This document shows, piece by piece, positions 8,575-17,725 of a stretch of 64,000 nucleotides of DNA. Origin of the DNA: Thalassobacillus sp. CUG 92003 (GTDB lineage Bacteria; Bacillota; Bacilli; Bacillales; Halobacillaceae); assembly GCF_013618635.1 (NCBI RefSeq), contig NZ_JABLSJ010000010.1:1-64000 (forward strand), in the 5' to 3' direction. Every line of letters begins with the position of its first letter. Position 1 is the stretch's first letter. The position numbers and the translations under genes are program-made. The notes beneath the pieces were generated by a model, which saw only the letters and a program-made list of their open reading frames with translations, was not told the origin of the DNA and made no database searches.

Positions 8575-9440
8575 TCCCTGTTTAACGAATCGAGTAGATT
8601 CTCAATTTCGGCATCGTCTTGCTGGATCGTTTCAATTTTTCTATTTGTCAATTCTAGTGCACTTTGGAATCCTTTCCGAAGTGAGCTTTTTGTAGGGAAT
8701 TTACCCAGATCGATTCCGAGGTTGACAATCGTTTGGGCAATTTCAGGACGTATCCCGACCAAAATACATGTCGATCCGATCAACCGTACAGCTTCTGACG
8801 CTTGGATAATGTGATGGGCAACCATCGTATCGACAACAGGGACCCCTGTGATGTCAATCAGCACCACGTCTGCATTGTGCTTGATAACCCCATCAAGCAA
8901 GTTTTCCATGATCAGCTTGGCCCGTTCCGTATCAATCGTACCGATGAGTGGCATGATTGTAATATTATCCATAACCGGAATCAACGGCGCCGACAATTCC
9001 TGCAGGGCATTGCGTTGCAGCGAGACGATATTTTCCCAGTTGCCAGAGTATTTATTCACCAACTGCTTAATGATCGGTTCGACCCAATCATCCACCTTAC
9101 GAAGAACCGTGGAAAAATAATCGGCATCACTCGTTTCCGCTTGCTTTAAAATGAAATCCACCGTCACGCGACGAAAGGCTTGCATCCCATCTGTCAAGTA
9201 ACTCAGCGGCCACCCCAGATTTAGCAAACGTTCGGAGTAATTATCTAAATCTGAAGACAAATCTTCTTTCTCGATACTCGTAAAAATGACATTGACAAAT
9301 TCCCGGTTGGTGCTTTCAAACATTTCCTCCGAAATATTTGTCGTGTAATCATTAGTTCGATTCTTGTGCACTTCTTCAAGCCATAGTTTCACAATCTCAT
9401 TGCTGTTCTCTAAAACGATATTCTTTAATTTGTCATCCAT
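8571..9440 (-). CDS. rsbR: RsbR, stressosome sensor/co-antagonist
   Basis: A 289-residue RsbRA-type protein with an N-terminal globin-like non-heme sensor domain (about 1-140), a linker helix, and a C-terminal STAS domain (about 155-265). Both threonines phosphorylated by RsbT in B. subtilis are conserved at the same numbers: T171 (IDTERAK) and T205 (VVDTMVA). GGAGGGTAGGTA precedes the ATG. It is the first gene of the operon. Confidence 0.96.
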   Translation of the reverse strand: MDDKLKNIVLENSNEIVKLWLEEVHKNRTNDYTTNISEEMFESTNREFVNVIFTSIEKEDLSSDLDNYSERLLNLGWPLSYLTDGMQAFRRVTVDFILKQAETSDADYFSTVLRKVDDWVEPIIKQLVNKYSGNWENIVSLQRNALQELSAPLIPVMDNITIMPLIGTIDTERAKLIMENLLDGVIKHNADVVLIDITGVPVVDTMVAHHIIQASEAVRLIGSTCILVGIRPEIAQTIVNLGIDLGKFPTKSSLRKGFQSALELTNRKIETIQQDDAEIENLLDSLNRE

Positions 9441-9671
9441 TACCTACCCTCCGCCTAAGGTTTCCTTGCCATATCGTAATTAAAATACTGCTAACTAATT
9501 AATATCCGAATATAATGTTACCAAAAAATCTTATTTTTTTCATACCAAATCACTTCTATTTTATAACGGTTTTAGCTTCTATGCTATTACCTTTCGACAT
9601 TTTAATCAAAAAAACCTTTAGTTAACGGCATTTAGACAGAAAACAACCTTATTCGACATACATAAAATGGC
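9441..9671. other. AT-rich spacer upstream of rsbR
   Basis: No gene is visible. The main SigA promoter of the rsb operon is expected here. Several TATA-like boxes exist on the minus strand, but I could not choose one with a convincing -35. Confidence 0.5.
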
Positions 9672-9710
9672 AAAAAAATAAAGCCGCCATTCAACAAGGC
9701 AGCTTTATTT
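9672..9710 (-). terminator. Terminator after ndoA
   Basis: Thirteen-base arms, 9676-9688 (AAATAAAGCCGCC) and 9698-9710 (GGCAGCTTTATTT), pair with one G-U pair. On the minus strand they are followed by a run of seven T. It lies directly behind the ndoA stop codon. Confidence 0.88.
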
Positions 9711-9711
9711 A

Positions 9712-10062
9712 TTAGAAGTCAATCAGACCTAGGCTTATCTGCAGCGCATCATTCACACTCTGCATCATTGTATCATCAAGTTGTGTTATTTTGTCGGTCA
9801 AACGCTGTTTATCAATTGTCCTGATCTGCTCCAGCAGGATAACAGAATTTCGTTCAAATCCATATTTTTCGGCATTGATTTCGACATGAGTTGGAAGTTT
9901 GGCTTTTTGTATTTGCGCTGTAATTGCAGCCACAATTACAGTAGGGCTAAAACGGTTTCCGATATCGTTCTGCAGGATAAGCACCGGACGTACCCCGCCT
10001 TGTTCAGATCCCACGACCGGAGACAAATCAGCAAAATAGACGTCACCTCGTTTGACTATCAC
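9712..10062 (-). CDS. ndoA: NdoA/MazF mRNA interferase (toxin)
   Basis: A 116-residue MazF-type endoribonuclease, known as NdoA or EndoA in B. subtilis, which cuts single-stranded RNA at UACAU. The sequence is almost identical to the Bacillus protein, including [19 protein letters not shown] and DKITQLDD. I chose the GTG at 10062, giving MIVKRGD as in B. subtilis; GGGGTG lies 8 bases upstream. A GTG three codons earlier is a less likely start. Its antitoxin gene precedes it by five bases. Confidence 0.97.
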   Translation of the reverse strand: MIVKRGDVYFADLSPVVGSEQGGVRPVLILQNDIGNRFSPTVIVAAITAQIQKAKLPTHVEINAEKYGFERNSVILLEQIRTIDKQRLTDKITQLDDTMMQSVNDALQISLGLIDF

Positions 10063-10067
10063 AGGAT

Positions 10068-10343
10068 TCACACCCCGCCCACTAAGTGATCAAGGGTATT
10101 TTCAGCCTCCTCTTCAGCCTGGAACGCTTCTGAAGCAATATTAAGGTTGATTTTCGCCATTTCCATGTAGCCTCTTCGCATCGATTCTCTGATTTGCCGT
10201 TGTTTTTTCTCTCGCAAATACATCTTTGTAGCTTGACACATGAAATCGCTCCGATCACTATTTTCAAATTGTAAAAAGCCATCGACTTCTTCTAGCAGGT
10301 TCTCTGGAATCCGAATGACAATCTCGTGCGTACCATCTGACAA
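10068..10343 (-). CDS. ndoAI: NdoAI/MazE-like antitoxin (ribbon-helix-helix)
   Basis: A 91-residue antitoxin of the EndoAI type. The N-terminus is a ribbon-helix-helix DNA-binding domain ([17 protein letters not shown] ... [16 protein letters not shown]), and the C-terminus [18 protein letters not shown] is the toxin-binding tail conserved in Bacillus. I place the start at TTG 10343 because GGAGGT lies 8 bases upstream; the ATG at 10349 would leave only two bases, and longer frames have no site. The promoter and autoregulation site are not resolved. Confidence 0.93.
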   Translation of the reverse strand: MSDGTHEIVIRIPENLLEEVDGFLQFENSDRSDFMCQATKMYLREKKQRQIRESMRRGYMEMAKINLNIASEAFQAEEEAENTLDHLVGGV

Positions 10344-10516
10344 AATCATCCACCTCCACCGTAAACTCTCTCTCAAAAGAAACCAGTCTCTAAATCCACT
10401 TATAATATTATCATTGCCAGAGGTTGAATGCAAAGGCGTTTCGAGATTTTTCGCGGTAAAAACGTTTGACTCCCTCTTGATTTGGGTATTTTATGCTATT
10501 CTCAAAAAATAATACA

Positions 10517-11692
10517 TTATGATTTCTCAAGAAGGGGGTTATGCACCTCCAGGATTTTGCCGTCTTTCACGTACTTTCTCGGCACTCTCTGATTGATCAT
10601 GCATGGTATTTCGTAGGTGATGGTATCCAAATGCTCAGCAAGATCGTCAATGGACACGCATTCGTCACCTTGCGAGCCAATCAACGTCACCTTTTCCCCA
10701 ACAGCGTATTCTTGATCCAAGCGAATCATGAATTGGTCCATGCAGATGCGGCCGACAATCTCCATCGGTTTCCCATCCACTAATACATGCATGCCCTGTA
10801 ATTTCCTGATCCAACCGTCACCATAGCCAACCGGCACAGTCCCGATCCATTCTTCTCCCCCGGCCCGATAAGTGATGCCATAACTGAGGGCTTCACCGGG
10901 GTTGATTTTTTTGACGTGGACCAAACGACTTTGGAGCGAAAAAGCTGGATGCAGTTCGATTGGCTGCTGGGCCCGCACATCAGGTGATGGATAAAGGCCG
11001 TACATACTGATGCCGAACCGGACAGAATCATGCATTTTTTCCGGAAAACGCATGCTGGCAGCACTATTGCCCGTGTGGATGTGAACCTCTTCAGGCCATT
11101 GAGTGCGGAAATAGTCGAGCATCTCATTAAATCGCTGCTCCTGTGCCTGGTAGTAGGCCTCACCTTCAGCTTCAACTTCATCTGCTGTAGCAAAATGGGT
11201 GAAGATGCCTTCTAACATCACATTTTCGTGGGGAAGGAGCTCCAGCAATGCCTGCATCTCTTCAATTGTCCGGATGCCGATTCTGCCCATCCCTGTATCC
11301 CATTTCATATGGAGCTTTAACGGCTTGGATAAACTCAGGCTCTGTACAGTCTCGAGCCATTCTTTATGGAAAAAAGTGACCGAGATGTCATGGTCTGCAG
11401 CAAGAGGCGCATCCTCCGGGCGTATCCAGCCCATAACATGAATAGGGGCTTGAATACCATTCCGCCTCAACCTTAACGCTTCATCCAGCAAAGCGACATC
11501 AATGCCAGTGGCACCTGCCCGTAATGCTTCCCGGGCTATCTGGAGATCCCCATGACCGTATGCATCAGCTTTGACGACAGCAAATATGTCGGTTTCATCA
11601 TTTAATCGTCGTTGCAAATTTTTTATATTTTCAGCGATAGCATCAAGTTCGATTTCCACCCATGTATCGCGGTGATAAGGTTTAATTCTCAC
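10517..11692 (-). CDS. alr: Alanine racemase
   Basis: A 391-residue PLP-dependent enzyme interconverting L- and D-alanine for peptidoglycan. The PLP lysine is K41 in AVVKADAYGHG; the catalytic tyrosine is in LSYGITY, about residue 268; RICMDQFM is the second active-site segment. The start is GTG with AGGAG seven bases upstream. It sits upstream of ndoAI-ndoA, the order found in B. subtilis. Confidence 0.96.
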   Translation of the reverse strand: MRIKPYHRDTWVEIELDAIAENIKNLQRRLNDETDIFAVVKADAYGHGDLQIAREALRAGATGIDVALLDEALRLRRNGIQAPIHVMGWIRPEDAPLAADHDISVTFFHKEWLETVQSLSLSKPLKLHMKWDTGMGRIGIRTIEEMQALLELLPHENVMLEGIFTHFATADEVEAEGEAYYQAQEQRFNEMLDYFRTQWPEEVHIHTGNSAASMRFPEKMHDSVRFGISMYGLYPSPDVRAQQPIELHPAFSLQSRLVHVKKINPGEALSYGITYRAGGEEWIGTVPVGYGDGWIRKLQGMHVLVDGKPMEIVGRICMDQFMIRLDQEYAVGEKVTLIGSQGDECVSIDDLAEHLDTITYEIPCMINQRVPRKYVKDGKILEVHNPLLEKS

Positions 11693-11726
11693 GGTGAAGC
11701 TCCTCTCATAAACGCTTGGTTAAGCT

Positions 11727-11749
11727 GGGTTCGAGGATCATCCGAACCC
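11727..11749 (-). other. Hairpin in the alr leader
   Basis: Arms GGGTTCG (11727-11733) and CGAACCC (11743-11749) pair perfectly and an inner GAT/ATC can extend the stem. It lies 35 bases upstream of the alr start codon. There is no following T run, so it is not a terminator; function unknown. Confidence 0.5.
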
Positions 11750-11875
11750 GAACGTTATCCTATATTATTTATGGAGAAGGGACCCCTGTCAAATGTTAAA
11801 ATGCCGCTAATCCGCTCCACCCTCTTCTTTTCACGAAACGTTTCTTAAATCCGTTACAAGTGAGAAAAGTACTTT

Positions 11876-11909
11876 TGTAAAAATAAAAGCAGACCGATAA
11901 GCCTGCTTC
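11876..11909 (-). terminator. Terminator after the ydcC-like gene
   Basis: Arms AAAGCAG and CTGCTT flank a ten-base loop and on the minus strand lead into TTTATTTTT. It lies 12 bases behind the lipoprotein stop codon. Confidence 0.7.
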
Positions 11910-11920
11910 CCACCCTGTGA

Positions 11921-12937
11921 CTATTTGGACGTGTAGCTTTGCACTGAACTGGCTACATCGATCATTTCCTCTTTTGTCAGATCTTTGCTGGCCAGATAAA
12001 ATGTCGCCCCGTTATGGTTCCACTCCAGTGTATCTCCATCAAGTGCTCCGATTGTATAACCTAATTCCACCGGCTCCCCTTCAACATTAATCGTTTGATT
12101 TCCGCTGACTGGAGAAGTCGTGGCTGTTTCTTGCACGATGGTATACGTCTTATCACCACCGTAGGTCATAATGACCCGCTTGCCGCTATCAACATCGACT
12201 TCCTCTTGCTCAAGCAGTTCAGACCCTAACGTTTCTTCGGGGTACACGACAGCAAGCTCCTCAGGTTCACTCATACTTGCAACAGGCACGTCGGATTCCA
12301 CAGAAGCCATGTTTTTCTCAACATTGAAATCCTCTTTATTAAAAGTTGGATCCTTGGAGAAATCTGCGAACTGAACCTCGACGAGTGATTGCATATCTTG
12401 GTCGAATACTTTGACCATCACAGGCTCGTATGATTTTTTATCAAAATAGATTTCCTGGAATGGCAGTGACTTATTGTTTTGGTAATTGGTTTTGGTCTTA
12501 AATACGTAATAATCATCATCAGCCTGGAACTCGCTTTCACTATCTTTTATTATGTCGTTGATAAGTGACGCGTACAAGTAGGGCTGGCTCGTATTATCAG
12601 GCCAGGCACTTTGGAATTTAAAGCTCTTATTCAATGCAGGTGTCAGCACAAACACGCCATCGGTGTTCTTCAGGATGATTTGACTGCCTTTTTTATCTTC
12701 ATTGCTGTTCAATTCAACTTTATAGTAGTCTTTCTTTTTATGCCACACCGCGATATTGTAACTCTGTTCGTCTTCCCCTGTTTTCATGGTCATTTTAGCA
12801 TTGGTTTTATAGCCGTCCATTTTTTCAGCTTGTTCCTCGAGATTCTTCACAACGTCTTCCTTCGACTTCTCTCCGCAAGCAGCAAGAAAAACCAGTAGTA
12901 GTGAGGCGAAAATTAAGATCGAATAGCGTAACTTCAT
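11921..12937 (-). CDS. YdcC/LolA-like outer-surface lipoprotein
   Basis: A 338-residue lipoprotein with signal peptide (residues 1-20) and lipobox LAAC, cysteine 21. The body resembles the LolA/LolB-like fold family that includes YdcC, a membrane-associated protein often annotated as sporulation-related. Typical features are YKTNAKMTMKTG and YFDKKSYEPVMVKVFD. It is separate from alr by a terminator and lies downstream of nnr, as ydcC does relative to acpS in B. subtilis. The substrate is unknown. Confidence 0.87.
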   Translation of the reverse strand: MKLRYSILIFASLLLVFLAACGEKSKEDVVKNLEEQAEKMDGYKTNAKMTMKTGEDEQSYNIAVWHKKKDYYKVELNSNEDKKGSQIILKNTDGVFVLTPALNKSFKFQSAWPDNTSQPYLYASLINDIIKDSESEFQADDDYYVFKTKTNYQNNKSLPFQEIYFDKKSYEPVMVKVFDQDMQSLVEVQFADFSKDPTFNKEDFNVEKNMASVESDVPVASMSEPEELAVVYPEETLGSELLEQEEVDVDSGKRVIMTYGGDKTYTIVQETATTSPVSGNQTINVEGEPVELGYTIGALDGDTLEWNHNGATFYLASKDLTKEEMIDVASSVQSYTSK

Positions 12938-12990
12938 AAATTCAACTCCTTTGTCTCATATAAAGGACAAAGGGAACGCATTCACCTCAT

Positions 12991-14514
12991 TCAAGAAGAA
13001 AAGGTACGAAGAGTCCGGGCAAGACCTTCTATCACATCAGTCGCTAACATATCCATTTCAGAATGACCTTCGCCAATCAGCTGTTCTGCTGTTTTCCCAT
13101 GCACGTGACAGCCATTACAAAGGCCCTCCAGTATATCATCAGATTGCATGATGAGAGCGAGGAGGATGCCAGATAAAACATCTCCTGTCCCCCCTTTTGC
13201 CAAACCTGCATTACCAGATAATTCAACCCGCTGCTCGCCCGAGGGAGACGTGATGATCGTCGCCGGCCCTTTCAACACGAGATAGGTGCCGTATTGCTTA
13301 ACGAACTCCCGGCTGCAGCGAAATGGTTCCATCATCAATTCAGAGACTGACACCCCAAGTAAATGAGCCATTTCACCGGGGTGAGGTGTTAAGATGACGG
13401 GCGCCTCTCGGTTTTGAACGATCGCTTGTAAACGCGGAATGTGATATAACCCATCTGCGTCAATCACTAGAGGCTGATCTGCGTGACGCAACGCCTGCGC
13501 GACGAGAGCTTGGCCATCCTCATGCCTCCCCAACCCCATTCCGAGCGCAATGCCATCCATCCCCTCAAAATGTTCGCGGGACACCTCCTCTATGATCAGG
13601 CCTTGTTGATTCTCCTGAAGGGGGAGAAACGTCGTCTCCTGATTATAAGCTGCAAGCGCAGGGATTGTGCTGTAAGGAGCAGCGACCGTGATCAAACCAG
13701 CACCTGCCTTCAAAGCTGCCTTGCTGGCCATAGCAACAGAGCCTGGCATCGAATAACTCCCGCCGATCACCATCCCCTTACCATGACTTCCTTTATGGGA
13801 AAATGCATGGCGGCGAGGAAACGTTCGTTTGACGTCTGCTTCCGTCCACACCTTGATAGGCGTTGGAGGCAATTTCGGCTGGGGGAGCCCTATTTCAACG
13901 ACATTCCACTCTCCGTAATACGCCCGCGTATGCTGTAGGAAAGCACTCTCTTTAAGCGCGGCAATCACACACGTGTAATCCGCTTCGAAAGCCTCTGCAA
14001 CTTCCACGCCTTCATCAGCCGGCACGCCTGTAGGTATATCCACCGCCAGGCGCAAAGCTTTAGTTTGGTTGGCCTTTTTTAAAACGCGGTCAAACGGAGG
14101 ACGGAGTTTCCCTTTCACTCCTATCCCCAGCATGGCATCAATGATAACCTCAGCGTTGGTTAACGTTTCAGCAAAAGCAGACTCCTCTTCCACATGAAAG
14201 ATGGGATAGCCGGAATTCAGCAAATACCCTTTGTGGAGCGCAGCATCTCCCGTTATTTTATCGTCTGGCACAACTTGCCAAGCTTCGACTTTATACCCTC
14301 TATTCAGCAAGGTGCGCGCAATAACAAACCCATCTCCGCCATTTTGTCCTGACCCGATTAAAATAAGAATGGATTGCTCAGGTTGAACATGACGGATGAG
14401 ATCCTGAGCGGCTGCTCGCCCGGCATTTTCCATCAACACATGTCCTTCAATCCCTGCGTACTCTAATGCTGCCCGGTCCCTTTCGTACATTTTCTGTGCG
14501 GTGACAACATCCAT
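12991..14514 (-). CDS. nnr: Bifunctional NAD(P)H-hydrate epimerase/dehydratase
   Basis: A 507-residue fusion that repairs damaged NADH and NADPH hydrates. The N-terminal YjeF-type epimerase domain (about 1-215) has MENAGRAAA and GSGQNGGDGF. The C-terminal ribokinase-like ADP-dependent dehydratase domain (about 225-505) has HKGSHGKGMVIGGS, LTPHPGE and the catalytic KGGTGDVLSG. I start at the ATG of MDVVTAQ because GGAGGG lies six bases upstream; the upstream in-frame extension has no site. It follows acpS by 53 bases in a likely operon. Confidence 0.95.
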   Translation of the reverse strand: MDVVTAQKMYERDRAALEYAGIEGHVLMENAGRAAAQDLIRHVQPEQSILILIGSGQNGGDGFVIARTLLNRGYKVEAWQVVPDDKITGDAALHKGYLLNSGYPIFHVEEESAFAETLTNAEVIIDAMLGIGVKGKLRPPFDRVLKKANQTKALRLAVDIPTGVPADEGVEVAEAFEADYTCVIAALKESAFLQHTRAYYGEWNVVEIGLPQPKLPPTPIKVWTEADVKRTFPRRHAFSHKGSHGKGMVIGGSYSMPGSVAMASKAALKAGAGLITVAAPYSTIPALAAYNQETTFLPLQENQQGLIIEEVSREHFEGMDGIALGMGLGRHEDGQALVAQALRHADQPLVIDADGLYHIPRLQAIVQNREAPVILTPHPGEMAHLLGVSVSELMMEPFRCSREFVKQYGTYLVLKGPATIITSPSGEQRVELSGNAGLAKGGTGDVLSGILLALIMQSDDILEGLCNGCHVHGKTAEQLIGEGHSEMDMLATDVIEGLARTLRTFSS

Positions 14515-14567
14515 TTCGTTCCCTCCTACCCGCATTAAATTAATATGAGACAACCTATGCAATTATG

Positions 14568-14930
14568 TCATATACGTGTTTCTTCTATAATAACTTGAGC
14601 GATGGCAACGTCCTTACTGTGCGATATCGACACCCAGATAAGCTGGTCTTCATAACCTGCTGCGGTCATACGCGGGGCGCCGTTCAGGTCGGTAATGATT
14701 TCGATATCCGTGAATTGCAGCGCTCCAATCCCCGTGCCCACCGCCTTTGCAAAGGCTTCTTTCGCCGCGAATCGTCCGGCGACATATTCAGCCTGGCGTC
14801 TTTCTGATAAATCAGCAGCTTTTTGTTGCTCCGCTTCAGTTAATATTCGTTGAAGAAATCTATCGTTACGCTTTATACTTTGATTAATACGATCGATTTC
14901 AATCACGTCTACACCGATGCCTTTTATCAT
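14568..14930 (-). CDS. acpS: Holo-[acyl carrier protein] synthase
   Basis: A 120-residue AcpS that transfers 4'-phosphopantetheine from CoA to acyl carrier protein. The Mg-binding aspartate is in GIGVDVIEIDRI, and the second motif is AGRFAAKEAFAKAVGTG. The start at MIKGIGVD is preceded by AAGGAAG at a good distance; an ATG two codons earlier would touch the ribosome site. Length is standard. Confidence 0.96.
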   Translation of the reverse strand: MIKGIGVDVIEIDRINQSIKRNDRFLQRILTEAEQQKAADLSERRQAEYVAGRFAAKEAFAKAVGTGIGALQFTDIEIITDLNGAPRMTAAGYEDQLIWVSISHSKDVAIAQVIIEETRI

Positions 14931-15061
14931 GAACATCTTCCTTTTAACGTATGATATGACTAGTATACCCGATTCATTTTGGCAAAAACAAAACGGTTGA
15001 TTTATGAACTGAAGCCGGATGCTTCTGTCCCATTATAAGAAGAAAGCTAAGGAGAGCTGCT

Positions 15062-15826
15062 ATGTTTGTCCGCACTGAAAGTTTTAAAGAATTCATACGA
15101 TCCTATCCTATCATCACGGGGCTTGTTGCCCTTCATTTTGTCTTATGGTTTTTGATTGACTTCCTTCAATTCCCTTTTGCCCAGCAATGGCTGCGTGATG
15201 GAGTGGGTGTGAATGCGTATATTACAGCCGGTGAATACTGGCGCTTGGTCACACCAATCTTCCTCCATGCCGGCATCGGCCACGCTCTATTCAATTCCTT
15301 TTCGCTCGTTTTGTTCGGGCCGGCTCTGGAACAAATGCTTGGCAAGACGAAATTCATCCTGATGTATTTAGCTGCCGGGATCGCTGGCAACTTAGGAACT
15401 TACGCTGTAGACCCCAACTCATTCGGCGGGCACCTCGGAGCGTCAGGCGCCATTTTCGGTATCTTCGGTGTTTACGTCTTTATGGTGGTGTACCGAAAGA
15501 ATTTAATCGACCAAACCAACTCACAAATCGTCATGACCATTTTCATCATCGGGTTAGTGATGACCTTTGTGCAGCCGAACATTAATATCCTCGGCCATTT
15601 ATTCGGATTCATCGGCGGTTTTGCGATTGCTCCCCTCGTCCTGCGCAACGCACAACCGTTTTCGATTTGGCGTACGAAACGGTCGCCCCGGGACGATGGT
15701 GACATCACGTTCAACCCAGACCGCTGGCGCAAACGCAGATTTCCGTGGACACGGCTCCTCACTTATGTGTTGTGGGGCGGCATCGCCCTCCTGGTGATCA
15801 TCGGCCTCTTCGGCAGGATGCTATAA
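15062..15826 (+). CDS. Rhomboid-family intramembrane serine protease (YdcA-like)
   Basis: A 254-residue membrane protein with six or seven membrane segments. The catalytic dyad is visible: S128 in LGASGAIFG and H179 in ILGHLFGFIGGF. H74 and N78 (HALFNSF) match the oxyanion region of rhomboids. The C-terminal 45 residues are basic and soluble, followed by a last hydrophobic segment. AAGGAG lies eight bases upstream. It is divergent from acpS, matching ydcA next to acpS in B. subtilis. The substrate is unknown. Confidence 0.93.
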   Translation: MFVRTESFKEFIRSYPIITGLVALHFVLWFLIDFLQFPFAQQWLRDGVGVNAYITAGEYWRLVTPIFLHAGIGHALFNSFSLVLFGPALEQMLGKTKFILMYLAAGIAGNLGTYAVDPNSFGGHLGASGAIFGIFGVYVFMVVYRKNLIDQTNSQIVMTIFIIGLVMTFVQPNINILGHLFGFIGGFAIAPLVLRNAQPFSIWRTKRSPRDDGDITFNPDRWRKRRFPWTRLLTYVLWGGIALLVIIGLFGRML

Positions 15827-15829
15827 ACG

Positions 15830-15938
15830 CATATTTCAGCTGTTTTCGCGCATAAATGGCGATTTTCCCGCATAAATATTTGATTCTCGCTCATAAATCC
15901 GGATTCTGCCGCAAAAATACTAATTTTGCCGCATAAAC
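15830..15938. repeat. Tandem array A with 20-21 bp period (CATAAAT units)
   Basis: Six degenerate units begin at 15830, 15851, 15871, 15892, 15912 and 15932. The shared core is CATAAAT, seven variable bases, then ATTTTGCCG or similar. The array fills the space between the convergent rhomboid and cshA genes, before their terminators. Open frames through it have seven-residue periodicity but no homology to known proteins. Confidence 0.8.
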
Positions 15939-15980
15939 GGCCCACCCAAGTTCGCCTATCGCCTTGGGTGGGCCATTTCT
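15939..15980 (+). terminator. Terminator after the rhomboid gene
   Basis: Perfect twelve-base arms GGCCCACCCAAG (15939-15950) and CTTGGGTGGGCC (15963-15974) followed by ATTTCT. It reads best on the plus strand. Confidence 0.8.
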
Positions 15981-15984
15981 ATAT

Positions 15985-16017
15985 AAAAAATCCCATCTCA
16001 TGACATGAGACGGGATT
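15985..16017 (-). terminator. Terminator after cshA
   Basis: Arms AATCCCATCTCATG and CATGAGACGGGATT pair almost perfectly and lead into TTTTTT on the minus strand, 13 bases after the cshA stop codon. Confidence 0.9.
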
Positions 16018-16029
16018 AGTGCAGGGCGC

Positions 16030-17496
16030 TTAGTTACGCCCTTTGCTATTTTGATAACGCTTCTGACCATTGAAGTTACGGTTGCGAGATGACTTTTTGC
16101 CACCACCACCGCCGCCACGGTTGTAGTTGCGTTTATCATTGCGGTGATTGCCTTTCTTTTTATCCTTGGGTGCGTTTTTCACGCTGATCGGCTGAACAGA
16201 AGAAAGATTGACCGGTGTCTCACGGCGTTCTTTCGTCAGCATTTTCAGCGCTGCAGCAACGACATCCACTGAATCGTTTTGCTCCAGCAGCTCGTTAGCT
16301 CCTTGACGATACGCATTCAAGTCATTTTCCTGTACAGTTTTCTGCAATTTATCCATTGCAACTTGCTGCTGACCCCGTTTAGCGGCATCAGAGGACGGAA
16401 CCTGCATCCGCTCGACCTTTTTCTTCGTCAACTTTTCAATCAAGTTGAGTTGTGCTTTCTCACGAGGCGTAACGAAAGAAATCGATTCACCTTTACGTCC
16501 CGCTCTTCCAGTCCGACCAATCCGGTGTACATAGCTTTCCGGATCTTGAGGAATGTCAAAGTTATAGACGTGAGAAACGTCTGAGATATCCAGACCACGA
16601 GCAGCCACGTCTGTTGCGACCAGAATCTCGATGCGGCCTTGTTTGAACTTGTTGAGAACGGACATCCGCTTTCCTTGTGTTAAATCGCCATGGATGCCTT
16701 CTGCTTGAAAGCCGCGCGCTTGCAAGCCGTCTGCTACTTCATCGACGCGGCGCTTCGTCCGCCCGAAGATGATCGCAAGTGCCGGATCGTGGATGTCGAG
16801 TAGCCGTGTCAGCGTATCGAACTTGAATTTCTCCGGAATTTCCACGAAGTATTGCTCGATATTTTCAACGGTCATCTCTTTCGATTTCACTTTGACTTCT
16901 TCTGGGCTTTTCATCAAGGTTGTTGCAATCTCACGGATTTCCTTCGGCATTGTTGCGGAGAACAATAGCGTCTGGCGCTCTTCTGGCAATGATTTCAAAA
17001 TGTCTTTGATATCATCGATAAAGCCCATGTTAAGCATTTCGTCCGCTTCGTCCAGCACGGCAGTGTGGACGTTTTGTAACTTGATCGTTTTACGACGGAT
17101 ATGATCCAACAAACGGCCAGGCGTCGCCACTACAATTTGGTTGCTCTTCAAGGCGCGGATTTGACGTTCCATATTGGAGCCGCCGTAAATCGGCAACGCT
17201 TTGACACCTTTTGCCTTACCTAAGCGATTGATTTCTTCTGCTACCTGAATAGCCAATTCACGTGTAGGCGCAATGACCAAGCCTTGCACTGAATTTGAGT
17301 TTTGATCGATTTTTTCGATCATCGGAATACCGAAAGCTGCTGTTTTACCTGTACCTGTCTGGGCCTGCCCGATTACATCGCGGCCTTGCAACCCTAGGGG
17401 TATCGTTTGTTCCTGGATAGGGGTGGTTTCTTCAAACCCCATACTATTCAAAGCTTTCAATATTGGTTCCGACAATCCTAATGAATTAAATGTTGT
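16030..17496 (-). CDS. cshA: DEAD-box RNA helicase CshA
   Basis: A 488-residue ATP-dependent RNA helicase. All motifs are present: Q motif (GFEETTPIQ), [31 protein letters not shown] and [11 protein letters not shown]. The C-terminal tail is basic with a glycine run and RNRNFNGQ-type repeats, as in CshA, which acts in RNA decay and ribosome assembly. I start at GTG 17496, preceded by AAGGAGT, giving a length and N-terminus like B. subtilis CshA; upstream ATG codons lie inside the leader. The leader holds a terminator-like hairpin (17566-17597), so expression may be controlled by readthrough. Confidence 0.95.
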   Translation of the reverse strand, partial: TTFNSLGLSEPILKALNSMGFEETTPIQEQTIPLGLQGRDVIGQAQTGTGKTAAFGIPMIEKIDQNSNSVQGLVIAPTRELAIQVAEEINRLGKAKGVKALPIYGGSNMERQIRALKSNQIVVATPGRLLDHIRRKTIKLQNVHTAVLDEADEMLNMGFIDDIKDILKSLPEERQTLLFSATMPKEIREIATTLMKSPEEVKVKSKEMTVENIEQYFVEIPEKFKFDTLTRLLDIHDPALAIIFGRTKRRVDEVADGLQARGFQAEGIHGDLTQGKRMSVLNKFKQGRIEILVATDVAARGLDISDVSHVYNFDIPQDPESYVHRIGRTGRAGRKGESISFVTPREKAQLNLIEKLTKKKVERMQVPSSDAAKRGQQQVAMDKLQKTVQENDLNAYRQGANELLEQNDSVDVVAAALKMLTKERRETPVNLSSVQPISVKNAPKDKKKGNHRNDKRNYNRGGGGGGKKSSRNRNFNGQKRYQNSKGRN

Positions 17497-17565
17497 CACT
17501 ATAATTTCATACTCCTTTTTCTTAAAATCTCTTCTACCTTCACTATATATGCTTGAGGACATGTT

Positions 17566-17597
17566 AAAAAAGCCTTCCGCACAAACCGGAGAGGCTT
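17566..17597 (-). terminator. Terminator hairpin inside the cshA leader (possible attenuator)
   Basis: On the minus strand AAGCCTCTCCG pairs with CGGAAGGCTT (one bulged base) and is followed by TTTTTT. It lies about 70 bases upstream of the cshA start and about 45 downstream of the predicted cshA transcription start. No gene on this strand precedes it, so it most likely acts on the cshA transcript itself. Confidence 0.7.
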
Positions 17598-17647
17598 GAG
17601 AGTACTTGACTGATAGATTACTTCATCTTAACACACGAACGTAATTA

Positions 17648-17676
17648 ATTCTACACATTTTTATAATGCTTTTCAA
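17648..17676 (-). promoter_or_regulatory. SigA promoter of cshA
   Basis: Minus-strand -35 TTGAAA (17671-17676), 17 bases, -10 TAGAAT (17648-17653). Transcription would begin near 17641, leaving a leader of about 145 bases. Confidence 0.8.
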
Positions 17677-17725
17677 TCATAACAATGATAAAATGAAAAA
17701 AACTAATACGCTAAGGAGGGATCCT

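Noticed and set aside
15763-15945. Minus-strand frame through array A as a gene
   Set aside because: Its sequence is only the seven-residue periodic translation of the array; no ribosome site, and unit lengths of 20 and 21 would break a coding frame.
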